DNA of 64,000 nt from Isoetes taiwanensis (GCA_021234155.1 JAJEKV010000002.1:16928041-16992040), one strand, 5' to 3'; counted from the stretch's first letter, positions 34,506 through 46,900 are shown. Notes: generated by a model from the sequence alone, not told the origin. A program made the numbers and translations.

Positions 34506-35260
34506 GGTTTATGGTGCTGAGGTCTAGAAGAACAGGCGGTAAGGCGCTTGCGGCTAGGGAAGCGGCAGTGAAGGCGCTAGGGTTAGCGAGGAACTAGGGC
34601 GAAGAAGCAAGGTCGGATCTGGTGGCTATGGCGGGCGGCGGTTCCGGCAGGCGGAGGCGCTGAAGGCAAGGCGGAGGTAATATCTGTAACGGCCGGTTAA
34701 CTTTTTAAATTTTTTAAATTTTTCTTATTAACTTTTTATTTCTTTATTAAAAAGATATTTATACGGCAGAAATACGCGAAAACATACGGTCGGGCGCCGA
34801 GGGCATTCTACGCGCTCCCACCGCAACTGGGGGTCGACGAAAAGCAAGCGGCGCCCGGGTTGACTTTCGGGCCCGCGTTGACTCGCGACGGTATGGTCGG
34901 GCGCCGACTGCATTTTTGGGTGCAAGGCGACAAAAATCAAGCGGCGCCCGAGTTGACTTTCCGGCCTTCCCTTGACCGTTTTTCCGCCAGCGACGACTGT
35001 CCTAGGGTATTTGGGGTACGCCCGATCCAATGGAACCACTTTCTCCTTCATTTAAACTACCTACAATAAATTTATAACCCCTCCAAACTTGGGGCCTTCA
35101 GTCGCCCTAACTTCTTTAAACCTACAATTTCTTACTTTAACCGAACACAAAGCCAAGCATCAAAGAGGACTAAGCAACACACTAGATTAGCCTCCTCCTA
35201 ACTAACGAACTACGAGTTAGGGTTTGGCCAATGCTATGATTTCGAGCAACCGAAATCACG
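34506..35260 (-). other. Leader of element C with a GC-rich two-copy repeat
   Basis: Untranslated leader between PBS and ORFa. It contains two ~85-105-bp copies (about 34787-34869 and 34893-34975) that start GGTCGGGCGCCGA and end near GCGGCGCCCGRGTTGACTTTC on the plus strand. Self-complementary GGGCGCC/GGCGCCC words could form RNA structure, for example for packaging; that role is a guess. Confidence 0.5.
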
Positions 35261-35272
35261 GCTCTGATACCA
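35261..35272 (-). other. Primer-binding site of element C (tRNA-iMet)
   Basis: TGGTATCAGAGC on the minus strand, one base inside the 5' LTR. It exactly matches the common plant initiator-methionine tRNA PBS. Confidence 0.93.
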
Positions 35273-35273
35273 C

Positions 35274-36897
35274 TGTGACGTTCCCTAAATATATACGACC
35301 CCCGGCCGTATACATACGGGGACTTTCCCCTCTTATGGCAATCCATCTCGCCATGAGTAGGGCCCTCCGTCTGACCCGGGCCATCTACGTAGAGATGCTC
35401 GAGTGAAGGACACGGAGGGGTCATTCGGCCCACGCCTTCGATGGGCTCCTACGTCGCGGAAGCATGAATACAAGGGTTAGCACACAGCATGAACCATATA
35501 TAAATAACCACCACGAAGGGTGGCGCATCCATCCAAATACCAACGGCAAAGAATATACATCTGAAACTGAGAAAACACCCCAATCCCAGGTTCTACCCCG
35601 CTCGGACTCGAGTGAGGATCGACCCGACTACCGGGCCTCAAGAGAGATCAGCAGCCAGAAGTCTTGGCATGGCGTATTGGCATAGAACATCGGCTAGGGT
35701 TGTCCACTCCATCCGCCTCTCTGTGCACACTTTGCGGATGGGTCGATTCACGCTTATGGCCGCTTATAGCCTTCCTTGAGGCGCAAACTCAAGGTATCAC
35801 CCTTTTGAGCCTACCTGTGGTTCATGACGCCCCGGTCCGATGAGGCAGGTCAGGGAAGTGTCCCCTTCCAAGATCACAGTGGTTCCATGGGTGAGCTAGA
35901 GAATATGTGCCACATCAGCGACCCCCGCATCCGTACCCAACTTACTCACCCTAAATCTACTCAAAGTGCAAGATGCTCCATACGGATCACACCTCTACAC
36001 CCAGGGAGTGTCAGACCCATACCCGGCCCTCTACGTGACCAGCTATCAGGCCTAGCCCACTGTAGGAGTCTCAGGATCCTTGTATGTTCGTGCAAGACCC
36101 CACCCCCACTTCACCATTGTGTCCCTTATCTGGTGCTAAGCCAGACCATAGCATCTACGACCCGGTGGTCTCTTGTACACAGGCTGCATCTAATGGGAAT
36201 ATTACAGGGCTCTATCTAGGAGCATACTATCATACATGAGCTCAGAGGTCTCTACCCCCCCCCCTTAAGTCCCTGTTTAATGGAAGCTACCGAAATACTT
36301 CATAGGTACATCACCAATTCCTTAACAGAGCACCATTCATAATTGAAATGTAATCCTACTTATCAGAGAAGGGTTAATCTCAACAAAAGTGATCAGCAAA
36401 GAGAGTACTGAAGTACTATCCTACAATTCGCAAGCTAATCTACTACTAACCCGTGTTTCGGCTGGAACCGTTATCATGGGGTGCTTCCATGGTGTCAGAG
36501 GTAGGGATTAGTTAAATGCCTAGTGGTTGTTCGATTGATTTTGGTGAGGTCAAGAATAGCGATTGCTTGCCAACTCGCCTCCTTGGGCTCAACTGGTTCG
36601 ATTTTGGCTGATACGGGGGTGGTGATCCACCTAATTGGATCCAAATAGTAGTCCCCATGCTGGCCAATCGAGTTTGGCCAGGTGGCGCCTTCCCAAACCA
36701 TAATTGGCTTAATTATCCTTCTTAATTATTAATTTCCTTAATCATAGGTTATTATCCTTAATGGTTTAATTAACATAGCTAATTAAATCCCTTTTAGGTC
36801 AACCCCCTAGGTTACTATACCCCATGGTAGCGTATCTGTACTGGGTGACGTGTCAATGTATTTATACATATACCGTATAAATACTTGGAACGTCACA
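35274..36897 (-). repeat. 5' LTR of element C
   Basis: 1,624 bp, same termini as the 3' LTR. GTATTTATAC...GTATAAATAC palindrome near 36855-36885. It includes a ~30-bp segment near 36115-36145 absent from the 3' LTR and a locally divergent block near 36505-36595. Confidence 0.95.
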
Positions 36898-36902
36898 CGA
36901 GA

Positions 36903-37403
36903 GGCCCACACCAGTACTTGTAAACCCAGTTGCCCATGAAGAAGCGCAGACTTATAGCTTCCATTCGCACGGGCGCACATCGTCTCCGCAGTGAGACAGG
37001 ACGTTGGGCTCGAGAAGCACGGGAGCAAAGGCTTTGCCAGTGTTGCCACCAGGGCGCCATTGAGGATGAATGTCATGCCCTTCAGATCTGCCCAGCGTTT
37101 GCCCATATCCGAGAGCGGTATGTTCGATTACTAGTGCCTGGCCAACCGTTGCATGAGTTATTGAATACGGCGTCAGTGGTTTTGTTGGGGTCATACCTGC
37201 AGGAGGTTATGGATGCACGGGCTCAGTTGTGTCCTCCGGGTTGGTATTGAACTGTCCTATATAATTGTCAACGTGTCAGCATACTTATTACTGCTAAGGT
37301 TTTTCCCTCGAAAACCCTTCTGGGGGGTTTAACTCGATGTCGCTTGCTACTCTCTTTTTGTTTGGGTCCCATAGGCCAATCGGTCGCCGTGGACGCTAAG
37401 AAA
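36903..37403 (+). pseudogene. LINE-like C-terminal zinc-binding fragment, right part, with 3' UTR
   Basis: Continues the frame from 23735. IRTGAHRLRSETGRWARE is followed by CQCCHQGAIEDECHALQICP, a CxxC...H...C zinc-binding pattern typical of the C-terminus of some non-LTR retrotransposon proteins, ending PPGWY* at 37250. A ~150-bp 3' UTR leads directly into a (TATTC)n tail. It shares SHRLxxExGRW and AIEDExH with the ORF at 49327-50107, so both belong to one LINE superfamily. Confidence 0.7.
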
Positions 37404-37468
37404 TCTATTCTATTCTATTCTATTCTATTCTATTCTATTCTATTCTATTCTATTCTATTCTATTCTAT
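37404..37468 (+). repeat. (TATTC)n pentanucleotide tail
   Basis: About 12 copies of a pentamer, placed exactly at the 3' end of the LINE-like fragment. It therefore reads as the element's simple-repeat tail rather than a random microsatellite. Confidence 0.9.
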
Positions 37469-37974
37469 CTCGTTGTGTGATATTGTATTTCTACATTGTT
37501 TATGGTTGTCTATGACAAAACACGCAGTAAAATGCAACATTTTTTCACGGCCAAATTTGTGTTTAGGCTTAAACTAGATTTAGGACATTTGGATTCTTTT
37601 CCATTTTTCCTTGAGAATAGGCATCAAGATATTGAAGCTTATATGGATTCTGAAAATCAAAATCAATCTTTGAGTGTCTTTAACAACGGTTGCATTATCT
37701 GTCTTGTAGGATGTTTACATTGGTACAAATGTTTGGATTGCTATCATCTGCTTTGTGCAAGTTTGGAATTTTGTTCTTATAATCCTGCTGTCATGTGGCA
37801 CATGTTATGACATTTTGAAGGTGCGCTACCTCATCCTCTTTAGTCATTTGACTTTAAATAAATAGTCAAAATTTATTGCTACTTTTGGTTATTTTGTACG
37901 ATAGTATTTTGGTTTTCAACTTAAAACGTTACAGCATTTTCTTCATTTTGATTAAGTTCTTATTATAATTGTTG
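37469..37974. other. AT-rich stretch without a recognised gene
   Basis: A ~100-residue frame (37496-37810) shows no recognisable family and has no supporting context. I do not call it. Confidence 0.4.
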
Positions 37975-38430
37975 TAGCTCCAAAGGGGCCCTTAATTGTC
38001 GTAAGCTTGCCCACAGATTTACGCAAGGCACAATATCGAAAGGCTTGGCAAAGTCAACGAAGCAACAATGCAAGTCATGGCGACAGTTCCTGCTATATAC
38101 AACTAGGGTCATTGGTTGAGTGCTGGAGCTTGAATCTCGCCTGCATGAGAGCCCGCACTTCTGCGTCTGTCCAATCTGTCAATTGCCATTCTAGAATCCT
38201 AGCCTACAGTTTTTTAAACACCGAACTGATCATGATTGTCTGGGCAGAACAGGTCACCTGTCTTGTAGATGGGAACAACTCTGCTAGTGGTCCCATTGCG
38301 GGGAAGGGGAAGGGGAGGGGGCTTTTTGTGATGCCATGTTGAACAAGGCAGTTAGAACCAATGCTATGGATGGCCCTGCCCATTGACCATTTTGCTTGCA
38401 TACCATCCAAGCCTGCTACCATCCAAGTTT
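37975..38430 (-). pseudogene. LINE reverse-transcriptase fragment
   Basis: On the minus strand and over several frames: VAGLDGMQAKW, VVPIYKTGDLFCPDNH, FKKL then a stop, ARILEWQLTDWTD, and HCCFVDFAKPFDIVPCVNLW. This is the order of the thumb-proximal and palm motifs of LINE RTs, with FVDFAKPFD as catalytic motif A. It is truncated before the YxDD box and is an old remnant. Its orientation is opposite to the fragment at 36903. Confidence 0.7.
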
Positions 38431-39800
38431 GTTGCTTTTCCATTGGTTGTTAACAATATTCCGTGCATCTTCTATACCTGTCTTAGATTTTTGCCAAATA
38501 AGTCGGATGCATTGCATATGTGTTGTTGGTTTGTGTTGAAGGCTTTCCTGCTTGAATTGCAATTCTTGAAATTTTTAGTTGGATTGTGTAATGCATCTTT
38601 GCCCATTCTATTGTTGGTGGTCGCAAATTGTGCATCTTTTCCCACTTGTATTTCTATTCCTAAGTCAGTAGTGGTTAAAAATGACCCTTCTTTCTTACGT
38701 ACAAACTACATTTGTTTAATGGACTAGAGCTTGTCGAGATTTTTCCCAATGTTGAGGTTTTTCCTACTTATAGATCTATGTGGATTTCTGTCCTTGCCTC
38801 CATAATTGCTTATACCCAAGTACTTGGTTCCCCCCCCCAAAAAAAAAAAAAAAAAACCCGAAATTCCACAATCCTTGGTTACATGCACTAGTTTGTTTCA
38901 GTAGATCCTCTTTATGAGGAACAACATTTTTATCTTTAGGACATCGTTCACGAACAAGAATTATTGTAAGAGTCATGGTATTTTTCTTGCATGTACACGG
39001 TTGCACGTTGGAAGAATAGTTCAGCCTTTCAAGCTGCTCTTATTCACTTTGTAGATCCATCATCTACCTGTTATTGTTACAATGGATTTAGTGGCTTGAT
39101 ATACCAAAGGATAGATCAAGTTGTTTAGTTCACTTTATCTATTTTTAAGATAGATACAATAATCTTCTCTTTGTTATGAGTCTTGACTTGCATTATGGAC
39201 AAGGCATGGAGAAATCCTGTAAGCATCTAAGGTAGCTTTTTTCATAGAAGCACTGAAAGGGGTGGAGGAAAAATAGTCACCATCCCTCTTAGATATATGA
39301 CAGAATGGAGATATGATTAATAGCTATGCCAAAATAACTTATTGTGTTGAAGAGGAGGAGATCACTGGAATAGCATCGATCAAAGAAGTACCCCTTTAAG
39401 GAAGGGGAAATGTCCGTGAAGATGCTAATAAATAACATTATACTTTGCAATGCAAAGAGTTTATACATTCTTGAAGTACAAAGGTTATGGTGTTTGTGTT
39501 TAGATACCTCTAATACAAGAAGTCTTTGACTACTTTTCACAATAGATTCCTTTAAAAGTCTATTGCTATTTAAATTATAGAAAAAAATGAGTCTTAAAAC
39601 TCTTTAAGTAGTAGAAGAACTCTTTGACTAGTTATACCATTTCTTAAGAAAATATGATATGTGACATTCTTATATGCAAACATTCATAAAATTTATGAAC
39701 ATTGAAGGTCAAAGCCATCCTTGTTTAAAGATAAGATAAGATAAGATGAATTTTTACGTCCACGGGAACCCAACGGGATCATATGATGCGAAATATTCAT
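38431..39800. other. AT-rich intergenic stretch with a C/A homopolymer junction
   Basis: No gene recognised. A run of about nine C followed by about nineteen A lies at 38830-38857. This may be a retroposon tail or a homopolymer assembly artefact. Confidence 0.4.
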
Positions 39801-39825
39801 GCGCTGGTGTAGCTATTTTTTTTTT

Positions 39826-40840
39826 CAAGATGGATCACACCAAGCGAATAATACATATGCAAAAAAAAAGGGACACACTAAATTCGCATGGTGTGATCCA
39901 CTTTCTTATTTATTGTCAAATTCAAATTAAACACAAGTACTCATTCCTATTTGTATCTAAAATGCTTTACCACTCTTAAGTACATAAGTCATTATCCCTT
40001 TTTAAAGAGCATATTTTTTTTCAAGAAGGATCACACCAAGCGAATAGTACATATGTAATAAAAATGGAACACACTAAATTCGCATCGTGTGATCCACTTT
40101 CTTATTTGTTGTCAAATTAAAATTAAACACAAGTACCCCTTCTCATTTAATGCTTTACCACCCCAAGTGCATAAAGTTATTAGTCCTTTTCAAAGAGCAT
40201 ATCTTTTTTTAAGAAGGATCACATCAAGCGAATAATACAATGCAAAAAAAAAAATAGAGATTAGTAGAGCAGAAGTTTGCCATTTGGCGGGACTTCTTGG
40301 GTGTTGTAGATGGTGATGGTCAGTTTGTACGGCAGTAGAGTTGCAGTTTGTTTGTGAGTTGGTTGTGGAGTGTCGAGGTATTGCTGTCTCTTTGGGGCAG
40401 TTCTCCTTCCTCCTCACTTGCTTTGTAACGTTACCATTCTTTTAATATATTGATGACACAGTTCTTCAAAAAAAAAATAATACAATGCAAAAAAAAATAG
40501 AACACAATCATTTCGCATGGTGTGATACGCTTTCTTGCTTGTTGTCAAATTAAACTTAAACACAAGTACCCCTTCCTATTTGCATCTAAAATACTTTACC
40601 AACGCTAATAGTACATAAAGTTATTAGCCCTTTTCAAAAAGCAAACACTTTATCAATAAATGAGCACGTCACATATCCACACTTAACTTCAAATAAGACA
40701 CATATATATTTCTTTTATTAAAAGATAATCAAAGTAATTTTACTATAGGAAGTCATCTTTTTCCAAAAAGATCACATAAAGCGAATTTTGTATAAGCTAA
40801 AAGGTTGGAATATACTAAATTCGCATGGCGTGATCCACTT
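39826..40840. repeat. ~190-bp tandem repeat, each unit carrying an imperfect palindrome
   Basis: Four units. Each contains GGATCACACCAAGCGAAT, a ~30-bp loop and ATTCGCATGGTGTGATCC, so the arms pair as a hairpin; then a shared tract with TTGTCAAATT, AAACACAAGTAC and TTTCAAAGAGCA words. Palindromes lie near 39831-39900, 40025-40097, 40215-40532 (loop split by a retroposon) and 40767-40837. A lone copy of the hairpin occurs at 54072-54140. Confidence 0.8.
40259..40475 (+). mobile_element. Short retroposon (LINE 3' end or SINE) with long TSD
   Basis: About 217 bp ending ...TTTTAATATATTGATGACACAGTTCTTC and an A-run. It is flanked by AATAATACAATGC + A-run + TAGA on both sides (40231-40258 and 40476-40501). 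The target lies in the loop of the third palindrome. The AT-rich end before poly(A) resembles plant LINE 3' UTRs. No coding content. Confidence 0.7.
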
Positions 40841-40897
40841 TCTTGTTTGTTGTCAATAGATAATAACACCAAGTCCCTCATCAATAGTCTCCCATTT

Positions 40898-41402
40898 TCT
40901 GCAGTATGCCCGCTCTGCCTCTCGGACGTTGAGACTCTTGAGCATTGTCTCTTTGATTGTCCTGAGGTTCAACCAGCATGGTCCTGGCTACAAGGTTTGT
41001 TTAACAGTACATTGGACTGCCGATGCATCCTTTTGGCGTCCTATCCCAACGCATGGCCTCCAGCTAAACAAAGGGCATTTCATCTTGGTTCCGGTTGGCT
41101 CCTATGGTCGATATGGGAGCGTCGCAGACACATCTTTCAGGGCATTTATTCATCTGCACACAGTGTTATTACAGTGGCCCAGAAAAAGATATTGACAGCC
41201 TACGAGTGTTCTTCCCTTGACTCAGAACTGGTGGAACGTATCTGGATTCAGTATCTTCGAATTGATTCTTATCATTAGTCTCCTATTATGGAGTATTGTG
41301 CTCCAGGCTCATGCTCCTGTGGCATCTCTGTGTGCTTCATGTAAATTTTGTACTTTTTCTCTGATTAATAAACTTTTTGGCTTTTGTCCTTAAAAAAAAA
41401 AA
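40898..41402 (+). mobile_element. 5'-truncated LINE with zf-RVT domain and 15-bp TSD
   Basis: Encodes the C-terminus of an L1-type plant LINE: CPLCLSDVETLEHCLFDCP (zinc-binding, Cys-Cys-His-Cys), WLLWSIWERRRHIFQG, and a stop at 41276-41278. A 3' UTR with AATAAA and a poly(A) tail follows. The duplication AATAGTCTCCCATTT flanks it (40883-40897 and 41403-41417). The frame appears to begin earlier, but that part is target DNA. Confidence 0.92.
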
Positions 41403-41417
41403 AATAGTCTCCCATTT

Positions 41418-42184
41418 GCATATAAAATATGTATCATTCCAAGTTATATTATGTTTTATGAACTAAACTTTTTCAAAGAGGGTCCCAAAGCAAAATACAA
41501 ACAGTTAATCAATAAGCCAACACTTTACCAACAACCAAAGCTTTATTAAATAAGATTTTTATGTTATTTTATCAAACCTAACAACGTTTCCATATGTGAC
41601 ACTTTGTGTTAACTGATCCTCTGGGCCGGAAAGCGGCATTTTATACAATATGTCTTTGGAGCTTTTGTGTCGTGGCATTAGTAAACACCTCTAATGGAGC
41701 AAATGTTTTGTAACTCATTTTTTCAACAACCCTGGATGCACGTCTTATCAAACATTTATTCATTGCAAGGACAGCATTCTCATAACTTTGAGGCTTGCAC
41801 AATTCGCTTAAAAGAGGTCATGGGACGACTTTCAAGCTCGGCTCCCACAACTTTACAACGTAAAACTAGATGCCCATTGCCCTGAATGTATATCTTGGAA
41901 AAGCATGTCTCTTATATCCATATGTTAGACAACAACGATGCTAGTAATGCTTTTCCCTAGTCTCAAATCCCCGACATCTGATAAATATACACACTCACCC
42001 CGGTTTTTGGTCCACTGTTGAAAACATCAGTTTTGGTAGGTCTACATGTCCTGTTTTCAAAGAATCCTACATGTGGATTTGTGGAGGTATGGTTTTGTTC
42101 GATAATGGTGTTCTTTTTTTAGTGGACTAAAACATCCACTGTTGTTTTGTAATTTCTTCTATTGTGACATGTCATTTTATAATA
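41418..42184. other. Intergenic stretch, nothing recognised
   Basis: AT-rich. No coding or RNA gene that I can support. Confidence 0.4.
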
Positions 42185-42680
42185 CAATCCACTGTAGGAA
42201 AGAATACTTGAATTTCTACATGTCTAATAATTCTATTGTCACATGTCTTTATAGATGTAGGAAACAATATTTCATTCTCTACATGTCATATACTTCCATT
42301 CACATGTCTTTATAGTAGTAGGACAGAGTACTTTATTTGCTAAGGCATTGTAGGAAAGAATACATGAATTACGACATGTGTAATACTTCTATTGTCACAT
42401 GTCTTTATAGAAGTAGGAAAGAATACTTGATTCTCTACATGTCGTATACTTCTATGTCACATGTCTTTATAGTAGTAGGACAGAGTACTTTATTTGCTAA
42501 GGCATTGTAGGAAAGAATACATGAATTACGACATGTGTAATACTTCTATTGTCACATGTCTTTATAGAAGTAGGAAAGAATACTTGATTCTCTACATGTC
42601 CTATCCTTCCATATCACGGGTCTTTATAGTGGTAGGACAGAGTACTTGATTTGCTACATGTGATGCACGTGCACGATCAC
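42185..42680. repeat. Tandem repeat of ~155-160 bp made of shorter related monomers
   Basis: Three units starting at TGTAGGAAAGAATAC (about 42195, 42348 and 42507). Each is built of ~60-bp monomers containing GTAGGAmAGA..., TACATGTC and CACATGTCTTTATAG. Units 2 and 3 are almost identical, which suggests recent duplication. Confidence 0.8.
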
Positions 42681-42917
42681 ATGTCCTTATACTAGTATTC
42701 CATGCAAGACAAGTTACTTCAACTACTTCAATTACTTAACGCCTATTTTTGCATAACAAAACCATCAAGAATTTGATTTGTATTCCTTGAGGGGGTGCAG
42801 GACCGTTGCAACAAATCCCTAAGCATTAATGTCATAGGACAACGCAAAATCCTAACAATATCGTAACGTCATCAAGTCCATGTCCATGTCATTCATATCT
42901 TGCCTTGGTCATTCATG

Positions 42918-43903
42918 CGTTGGAGCCTACGTGGCATGTTGGAGCGTAGGTGGCATGTTGGAGCGTAGGTGGCATGTTGGAGCCTAGGTGGCATGTTAGA
43001 GCTCACGTGGCATGTTGGAGCCCGGTGGCATGTTGCGACCCACGTGGCATGTTGGGCCGATGGTGGCATATTTGAGCCACGTTGGCATGCTTGAACCTAG
43101 GTGGCACGTTGGAGCCAACTTGGCATGTTGGAGCCTATGTGGCATGTTGGAGCTCACGTGGCATGTTGGAGCCCAGGTGGAATGTTGGAGCCTAGGTGGC
43201 ATGCTAGGTGGCATAGTGCAGCCCCGTGGCATGTTGGAGCGTAGGTGGCACGTTGGAGCCTAGGTGGCATGCTAGAGCTCACGATGCATGTTGGAGCCTA
43301 GTTGGCATGTTGGAGCCTATGTGGCATGTTGAAGCCTTGGTGGCATGTTGGAGCCTAGGTGGCATATTTGAGCCACCTTGGCATGCTTGAGCCTAGGTAG
43401 CACGTTGGAGCCAACTTAGCATGTTGGAGCTAACGTGGCATGTTGGAGCCCGGGTGGCATATGTTGGAGCCTAGGTGGAATGTTGGAGTGGCATGCTAGG
43501 TGGCATGTTGGAGCCCACGTGGCATGTTGGAGCGTAGGTGGCATGTTGGAGCCTAGGTGGCATGTTTGAGCCACCTTGGCACGCTTGAGCCTAGGTGGCA
43601 TGTTGGAGCCACCTTGGCATGTTGGAGCCTAGGTGGCATGTTGGAGCCTAGGTGGCACGTTGGAGACTAGGTGGCATGCTAGAGCTCACGAGGCATGTTG
43701 GAGCCTAGTTGGCATGTTGGAGCCTACGTGGCATGTTGAAGCCCAGGTGGCATGTTGGAGCCTAGGTGGCATATTTGAGCCACCTTGGCATGCTTGAGCC
43801 TAGGTGGCACGTTGGAGCCAACTTGGCATATTGGAGCTTACGTGGCATGTTGGAGCTCACGTGGCATGTTGGAGCCCAGGTGGCATGTTATAGCCTAGGT
43901 GGC
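42918..43903 (+). repeat. ~20-bp minisatellite, left array
   Basis: About 1 kb of variants of GGTGGCATGTTGGAGCCTA. Variants alternate CCTAGG, CCACGT and CTCACG spacers, and there are higher-order blocks (43060-43260 resembles 43370-43500 and 43770-43900). The reverse-complement array is at 50595-51155. All long frames across it are repeat artefacts. Confidence 0.93.
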
Positions 43904-46900
43904 CAGACCCCAGGAGACGGACATCACAAAGGTTACCGAGGCAGGCTTTCCTACCATTGCTCCTCCGGGGCAAATGCCAATGCCTCCCTTCCCGAAACCC
44001 GGTTTCCCTATCCGACCGTTGAATTCTCCATTCAGGTAACTTGCTTCGAGCAGGCTCAAAAAAATTCAAGATCTGTCCGGGAGAACATATCAAACCGCAA
44101 AGTGTCCTGCAGTCGACCGTGTAGAAACCCAAGTGCTTTGTCGTTCGGGCAGTGCAAAGGCTCCGGAATAGAGATTTGACTTCGCCATGTCGTCCGAAAC
44201 AGCGAAATTACCCTAGGGACCAAGTTACACGGTCATTTTTTGCAGCAAAAGAAACACGAACCCTCTACATGGCGGATTACGCACCCTCCTCGCTAAGGCC
44301 AATTCACTTCTGAACGTATTGGACATGAGCTACTTTGGCTTAGGGAGCAAGGGTAGTCTTCGCCCACCTAAACTTGGTCTCGTGGTAATGTCGATGTTTT
44401 GACTCCGTTGGCGAGTCGGATCACGCGATTCGGGGTGGGAGAGTTGCCCGTCCCGTGGCCAAGGACCCTCCGAAAAGGACCTTTGGGACGAACTTCTTCG
44501 AAGGTTTTAGGGCTCCATCTTTCAAGCGCCAACGCCCTCCCACTACCTCATGACATTGTGCAAGATCCTGGTCCAATGCGGCTGGGGTATGGTCTCCAAA
44601 ACGTAAACCCCAATGGCGTTGCTAGGTTATTGTAGGGTTTACGTTATGGAGGTCGAAGTTTTATTCGGGATTGCACTTGAGACATGGTCGAAGAAGCCGA
44701 GTTGAAAACAAGAAGCAATAGAAACTCACTTTAAATGGGGTTTGGATTTACCGAGGTAGGCTTTCCTACCGGTGCTCCTCCGGGAGGGCAAATGCCAATG
44801 CCTCCCTTCGGGAACCCGGTTTCCCTATCCCACCGTTGAATTCTCCATTCAAGTAACTTGTTTCGAAAGCAGGCTCAAGAAAATTCAAGATCCGTCAGGA
44901 GAACATATCCTCCCAAAAGTGTCCTGCGGTCGGAGTGTAGAAACCCAAGTGTTTTGTCGTCGGCAGCACAAAGGCTCGGGAATGGAGATTTGACTTCGCC
45001 ATGTCGTCCAAACAAATGAAATCACCCTAGGGACCAAGTTATATGGTCATTTTTGCAGCAAAAGAAACACGAACCCTCTACATGGCAAAAGATTCTCGCA
45101 CCCTCCGCTAAGGCCAATTCACTACTGAACGTGTTGGACATGAGCTACTTTGGCGAGGGGCGAGGGGTGGTCTTCGCCCACCTAAACTTGGTCTCCGTGG
45201 TAATGTCGATGTTTCGAAGTCCGTTGGCGTGAATCCGATCACATTTAGGGATGGGAGAGTTGCCCGCCCGTGGCCAAGGACCCTCCGAGAGGACCTTTGG
45301 GGACGAACTTCTTCTCCTCGAAGGTTTTAGGGCTCGCCTTCTTCGGCGCCAACGCCCTCCCACTACCTCATGACATTGTGCAAGATCCCGGTCCAATCGG
45401 CTGGGGGGTATGGTCTCCAAAAGCGTAAACCCCCAGGCGTTGCTAGGTTATTGTAGGGTTTACGTTATGGAGGTCGAAGTTTTATTGATTGCACTTGAGA
45501 CATGGTCGAGAAGCCGCAGATTGAAAACAAGAAGCAATAGAAACTCACGAAATGGGGTTTGGATTTACCGAGGTAGGCTTTTCCTACCGGTGCTCCTCAG
45601 GGAGGGCAAATGCCAATGCCTCCCTTCCGGAACCCCGGTTTTCCCTATCCGGACCGTTGAATTCTCCATTCAAGTAACTTGTTTCGAAAGGGCTCAAGAA
45701 AATTCAAGATCTGTCAGGAGAACATATCCCTCCGAAGTGTCCTCGCAAATAATCGTAGAAACCCAAGTGTTTTGTCGGGCGGCAAGCACAAAGGTTCAGG
45801 AATGGAGATTTGACTTCGCCATGTCGTCAGAAACAAATAAATCACCCTAGGGACCAAGTTATATGGTCATTTTTGCAAGAAAAGAAACACTTAACCCTCT
45901 ACATGGCGATTCTCGCACCCTCCGCTAAGGCCAATTCACTACTTAACGTGTTGGACATGAGCTACTTTGGCGCTTCCGGGGCGGGGTGGTCTTACGCCCG
46001 CGAAACTTGGTCTCCGTGGTAATGTCGATGTTTCGAGTCCGGGGCGTAGTCGAGATCACGATTCAGGGATGGGAGAGTTGCCCGCCCGTGGCCAAGGACC
46101 CTCCAGAGGACCTTTGGGACGAACTTCTTCCCGAAGGTTTTAGGGCTCGATCTTCCTCTTAAGGCCAACGCCTCCCACTACCTCATGACATTGTGCAAGA
46201 TCCTGGTCCAATCTGGCTAGGGTATGGTCTCCAAAACGTAAACCCTGTGCGTTGCTAGGTTATTGTAGGGTTTACGTTATGGAGGTCGAGTTTTATTCAG
46301 TTGCACTTGAGACATGGTCGAGAAGCTGCAGTTGAAAACAAGAAGCAATAGAAACTCACGAAATGGGGTTTGGATTTACCGAGGTAGGCTTTCCTACCAG
46401 TGCTCCTCCGGGAGGGCAAATGCCAATGCCTCCCTTCCCGGAACCCGGTTTCCCTATCCGACCGTTGAATTCTCCATTCAAGTAACTTGTTTCGAGCAGG
46501 CTCAAGAAAATTCAAGATCTCGTCAGGAGAACATATCCCCCCATAAAGTGTCCCCGCAATTAATCGTAGAAACCCAAGTGTTTTGTCGTTCGGGCAGCAC
46601 AAAGGCTCCGGAATGGAGATTTGACTTCGCCATGTCGTCCGAAACAGCGAAATCACCCTAGGGACCAAGTTATATGGTCATTTTTTGCAGCAAAAGAAAC
46701 ACGAACCCTCTACATGGCAGTATTCTGCACCCTCCGCTAAGGCCAATTCACTACGAACGTGTTGGACATGAGCTACTTTGGCGCTTCCGGGAGCAGGGGT
46801 GGTCCGCCTACCTAAACTTGGTCTCGGGGTAATGTCGATGTTTCGAGTCCGTTGGCGTAGTCGGATCGACGCCGGGATGGGAGAGTTGCCCGTCCGTGGC

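Larger units (their letters stand above)
23736..36897 (-). mobile_element. Element C: 13.2-kb chromodomain Ty3/gypsy retrotransposon with accessory ORFs and an H3-like gene
   Basis: Flanked by perfect 5-bp duplications CGAGA (23731-23735 and 36898-36902). LTRs are 23736-25330 (3') and 35274-36897 (5'), each bounded by TGTGACGTTCC...GGAACGTCACA. On the minus strand the order is 5' LTR, a tRNA-iMet PBS, leader, ORFa, histone H3-like sequence, ORFb, ORFc, gag-protease, RT, RNase H, integrase with chromodomain, polypurine tract and 3' LTR. The chromodomain and the DTG protease mark it as chromovirus-like, unlike A/B. Pol is nearly intact, interrupted by a frameshift near 28730, a TAG at 27914-27916 and a frameshift near 27228. 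Accessory genes upstream of gag are not usual for chromoviruses. Confidence 0.94.
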
